Shown here one piece after another: positions 61,876-64,000 of a DNA stretch of 64,000 nt. Source of the stretch: Mycolicibacterium parafortuitum (GTDB lineage Bacteria > Actinomycetota > Actinomycetes > Mycobacteriales > Mycobacteriaceae); the NCBI RefSeq assembly GCF_010725485.1, contig NZ_AP022598.1, positions 5,828,001 through 5,892,000 of the forward strand. The letters run 5' to 3'. Positions within the stretch are counted from its first letter, which is position 1, and each line of letters starts with the position of its first letter. The translations under genes were made by a program, and so were the position numbers. The notes under the pieces are model-generated. The model saw only the letters and a list, made by a program, of their open reading frames with translations. It was not told the origin of the DNA and did no database searches.

Positions 61876-62025
61876 AGTTAACGAACTTCTATTGACATCT
61901 GTTCAGCCTGTGAAAGCATCGATGCAACAGCGCGGAAACATTTGGTGCGCTTGCGTTAACAGCCGAAGTGAAACTCGTGCGTCTCTCTGCGCGCACACAT
62001 GACATTGACGAGGAGTTTGATCAAT

Positions 62026-62280
62026 ATGGATTGGCGCCACAAGGCGGTCTGTCGCGACGAAGATCCGGAGCTGTTCTTCCCGGTCGGAAACAGCGGCCCG
62101 GCGCTTGCCCAGATCGCGGACGCGAAGCTGGTCTGCAACCGCTGCCCGGTCACCGCGGAGTGCCTGAGCTGGGCTTTGGAGTCCGGACAGGACGCCGGCG
62201 TGTGGGGCGGCATGAGCGAGGACGAGCGTCGCGCGCTCAAGCGTCGCAACGCCAGGACGAAGGCCCGCACCGGAGTCTGA
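62026..62280 (+). CDS. whiB1: WhiB1 iron-sulfur transcription factor
   Basis: Essential NO-responsive WhiB protein of 84 residues. Cluster cysteines Cys9, Cys37, Cys40 and Cys46 match WhiB1 exactly, followed by GVWGGMSEDERRALKRR, the turn and the basic DNA-binding region. The ATG was chosen over one nine codons upstream because GAGGAGTTTGATCAAT gives the ribosome site and MDWRHKAVC is the canonical start. A strong terminator follows. Confidence 0.97.
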   Translation: MDWRHKAVCRDEDPELFFPVGNSGPALAQIADAKLVCNRCPVTAECLSWALESGQDAGVWGGMSEDERRALKRRNARTKARTGV

Positions 62281-62301
62281 GCCTCCTTCGGCATACAAAA
62301 C

Positions 62302-62334
62302 AAGGGCCCCGACTAATGTCGGGGCCCTTCTTTT
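62302..62334. terminator. Strong Rho-independent terminator after whiB1
   Basis: AAGGGCCCCGAC and GTCGGGGCCCTT form a perfect 12-bp stem with a 4-nt loop, followed by CTTTTG. The mirrored A-rich flank (ACAAAACAAGG) means it can also end the convergent pdtaS transcript. Confidence 0.92.
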
Positions 62335-62385
62335 GTGCAATGAATTCAATTGATTTCCGCCGCTTAACAAAAATGGCATAAACCG

Positions 62386-63876
62386 TCAGTATTGCGGCAC
62401 CCGAACGCGTCTGCCGATGGGCACTCGCAGAACTACGTCGGTGCCCCCGTCGTCGCTGGCATGCATCCCCAGCGACCCGTCGAGTTCGGCCGACACCAGG
62501 GTCCGCACGATCTGCAGACCGAGCCGGTCGGACTTCTCCAGACTGAATCCGGCGGGCAGTCCGCGCCCGTCGTCGTGCACCACCACATCGAGCCAGCGCG
62601 CCGACCGCTGGGAGCGGATGGTCACGCAACCCTGGCGGGTGGTGGTGTCGAACGCGTGCTCGATCGCGTTCTGGACCAGCTCGGTGATCACCATGATCAG
62701 CGCGGTGGCACGATCGGCGTCGAGCACCCCGAGCTCCCCGATGCGGTTGATCCGGATCGGAGAGTCAACGGCCGCAACGTCGTTCATGATCGGCAGGATG
62801 CGGTCGATCACCTCGTCGAGGTTGACCTCCTCGTCCACCGACATCGACAGCGCGTCGTGCACCAGCGCGATGGACGACACCCGCCGCACCGACTCCATCA
62901 GCGCCTCTCGGCCCTCGGGGTTGGTGGTCCGGCGGGCCTGTAGGCGCAGCAGCGCGGCGACGGTCTGCAGGTTGTTCTTCACCCGGTGGTGGATCTCGCG
63001 GATCGTCGCGTCCTTCGACAGCAGGGCGCGGTCGCGGCGCTTCACCTCGGTGACGTCCCGAATCAGGACGACCGCGCCCACGGGCACCCCATGCACCTCC
63101 AGCGGCAACGTACGCAGCAGAACCGTCGCTCCCCCGGCATCGACCTCCATCCGCATGCTCGACCCGCCTGCGAGCGAATCACGGATGTGGTTGGCCAGTT
63201 CCTGGGCCTCGAAGGTGTCCGCGATCAACGGACGCGTGACGCTGACCAGATTGTGGCCCTCAAGCTCGGCGGTGAGCCCCATCCGGTGGTACGCCGAGAT
63301 CGCGTTCGGGCTGGCGAAGGTCACCACGCCCGCCTCGTCCAGGCGGATGAACCCGTCACCGGCGCGCGGACTCGACCGCGACATCGCGAGGTCGCCGACG
63401 TTGGGCCAGGTGCCCTCGGAGAGCATGTGCAGCAGATCGCCCGCGCAGTCGACGTAGGCGGCCTCCAGCGGGCTGACCTGGCGCGGCGCGAGCGAGGTCT
63501 GATGGGTCAGCACCGCGACGACCTCGTTGCGGTACCGCACCGGCACGGCCTCGACGTTGAGTCCGGGGTCACCCGACTCGCCCGCAACGGTGGCCCGGCC
63601 GATCGTGCCGGACCGGAACGCCTCGGCGACGATCGGGATGCCCCGGGCGCCGGCGAGGGTACCGACGGCGTCGGTGAGCAGCACCGTCGGCGCGGTGTTG
63701 GGACGCACCTGGGCGACGCAGACGAACCTGTCGTCGTCGCGTTTCACCCACATCAGGTAGTCGGCGAAGGACAGGTCTGCGAGCAGCTGCCACTCGCCGA
63801 CCACCGCGTGCAGGTGGTCGACGGCGTTGCCGGGCAGCACGGTGTGCTCGGCGAGGAGGTCACCGAGGGTGGACAT
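62386..63876 (-). CDS. pdtaS: PdtaS-type sensor histidine kinase
   Basis: Cytosolic HisKA_2-type kinase of 496 residues. An N-terminal GAF domain (about 1-155), a PAS domain (about 175-285), a phosphoacceptor His at about 296 in REIHHRVKNNLQTVAALLRL, and an HATPase domain (ITELVQNAIEHAF, VVHDDGRGLPAGF, GLQIVRTLV). It signals to an ANTAR-type regulator (PdtaR). Cys53 is present (FVCVAQ), but position 57, which I recall as Cys in the M. tuberculosis copper/NO-sensing protein, is Val here. It is convergent with whiB1. Confidence 0.93.
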   Translation of the reverse strand: MSTLGDLLAEHTVLPGNAVDHLHAVVGEWQLLADLSFADYLMWVKRDDDRFVCVAQVRPNTAPTVLLTDAVGTLAGARGIPIVAEAFRSGTIGRATVAGESGDPGLNVEAVPVRYRNEVVAVLTHQTSLAPRQVSPLEAAYVDCAGDLLHMLSEGTWPNVGDLAMSRSSPRAGDGFIRLDEAGVVTFASPNAISAYHRMGLTAELEGHNLVSVTRPLIADTFEAQELANHIRDSLAGGSSMRMEVDAGGATVLLRTLPLEVHGVPVGAVVLIRDVTEVKRRDRALLSKDATIREIHHRVKNNLQTVAALLRLQARRTTNPEGREALMESVRRVSSIALVHDALSMSVDEEVNLDEVIDRILPIMNDVAAVDSPIRINRIGELGVLDADRATALIMVITELVQNAIEHAFDTTTRQGCVTIRSQRSARWLDVVVHDDGRGLPAGFSLEKSDRLGLQIVRTLVSAELDGSLGMHASDDGGTDVVLRVPIGRRVRVPQY

Positions 63877-63911
63877 GGCCTACGAGATGCCTGGCGAAAC
63901 CGACGAGGCGG

Positions 63912-64000
63912 CTAGCTGATGACCGCGATCAGGTCGCCGGCCTGGATCACGTCACCGACCGACACACTGACCTTGCTGACGGTGCCCGCGACCTCGGCGA
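63912..64000 (-). CDS. Biotinyl domain protein, C-terminal end (TB7.3 type)
   Basis: Only the last 28 codons are in the window: the frame ends GTVSKVSVSVGDVIQAGDLI then AVIS before the stop. This is the second half of a biotinyl/lipoyl attachment domain and nearly identical to my memory of Rv3221c (TB7.3). The lysine-bearing EMKME-type motif lies outside the window. It is followed by pdtaS on the same strand, 35 nt later. Confidence 0.85.
   Translation of the reverse strand, partial: AEVAGTVSKVSVSVGDVIQAGDLIAVIS

Overview
This window looks like chromosomal DNA of a fast-growing, environmental mycobacterium (Mycolicibacterium type). It is GC-rich and densely packed, with many GTG starts and 1-4 nt ATGA/GTGA overlaps. 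It carries genes typical of mycobacteria and related actinomycetes: WhiB7, WhiB1, AdnAB, mycoredoxin, a PdtaS-type kinase, UPF0182, a Zincin_2 protein and a TB7.3-type biotinyl protein. From about 26 kb to the right edge, gene content and order match the Rv3193c-Rv3221c block of M. tuberculosis as I remember it (no alignment was run), with a few extra genes. The left 26 kb is accessory catabolism and regulation. I saw no insertion sequence, prophage, CRISPR array or rRNA.

Region by region. (1) 1-6.8 kb: an NCS1 permease and an amidase, a LysR regulator, and a divergent pair of CoA-acylating (methyl)malonate-semialdehyde dehydrogenase and iron alcohol dehydrogenase. Two near-identical 12-bp palindromes lie upstream of the permease and in the lysR-mmsA gap, so the two arms are probably co-regulated. 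(2) 6.8-7.5 kb: a gene-poor stretch with a possible gene remnant, then an initiator tRNA-fMet with its own terminator. (3) 7.7-17.9 kb: a nine-gene, tightly coupled leftward operon predicted to import quinate or shikimate, convert it through 3-dehydroshikimate to protocatechuate, and cleave the ring through the beta-ketoadipate pathway to 3-oxoadipyl-CoA. A 30-bp palindrome sits in its promoter region and a TetR gene lies just upstream. Dehydroquinate dehydratase and the final thiolase are absent from the cluster; a type II dehydroquinate dehydratase lies 43 kb away. (4) 18-26 kb: HtpG, an FAD-linked oxidase, a tandem ABM-like protein and a large SARP/AAA regulator.

(5) 26-34 kb: UPF0182 membrane protein, PDZ-Lon protease, Zincin_2 protein, an orphan E1/cyclodehydratase-like zinc protein, and an ABC1 kinase. 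(6) 33.8-37 kb: the antibiotic-resistance regulator WhiB7 with a well-formed leader (promoter, SD-led upstream ORF whose stop lies in a hairpin, and a Rho-independent attenuator), UvrD2 and mycoredoxin. (7) 37-47.3 kb: NudC, a K+ channel, a DoxX protein, the AdnAB helicase-nuclease, LipV-like hydrolase and an alkyltransferase-like protein. (8) 47-57.6 kb: MoeZ, a membrane metalloprotease, TetR, RhlE and a beta-propeller protein, followed by a 59-bp tandem repeat and a ParA-like ATPase. (9) 57.7-64 kb: phosphatase, isochorismate synthase, GNAT, AroQ, lipid kinase, WhiB1 with a CRP-like promoter site, PdtaS, and the C-terminal end of a TB7.3-like protein.

The best-supported points of interest are the whiB7 attenuation leader, the shared LysR palindromes, the TetR-associated quinate operon, the 59-bp and 54-bp intergenic repeats, and the orphan cyclodehydratase-like protein between a zincin and an ABC1 kinase. 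I found no single complete system that I can claim is undescribed.
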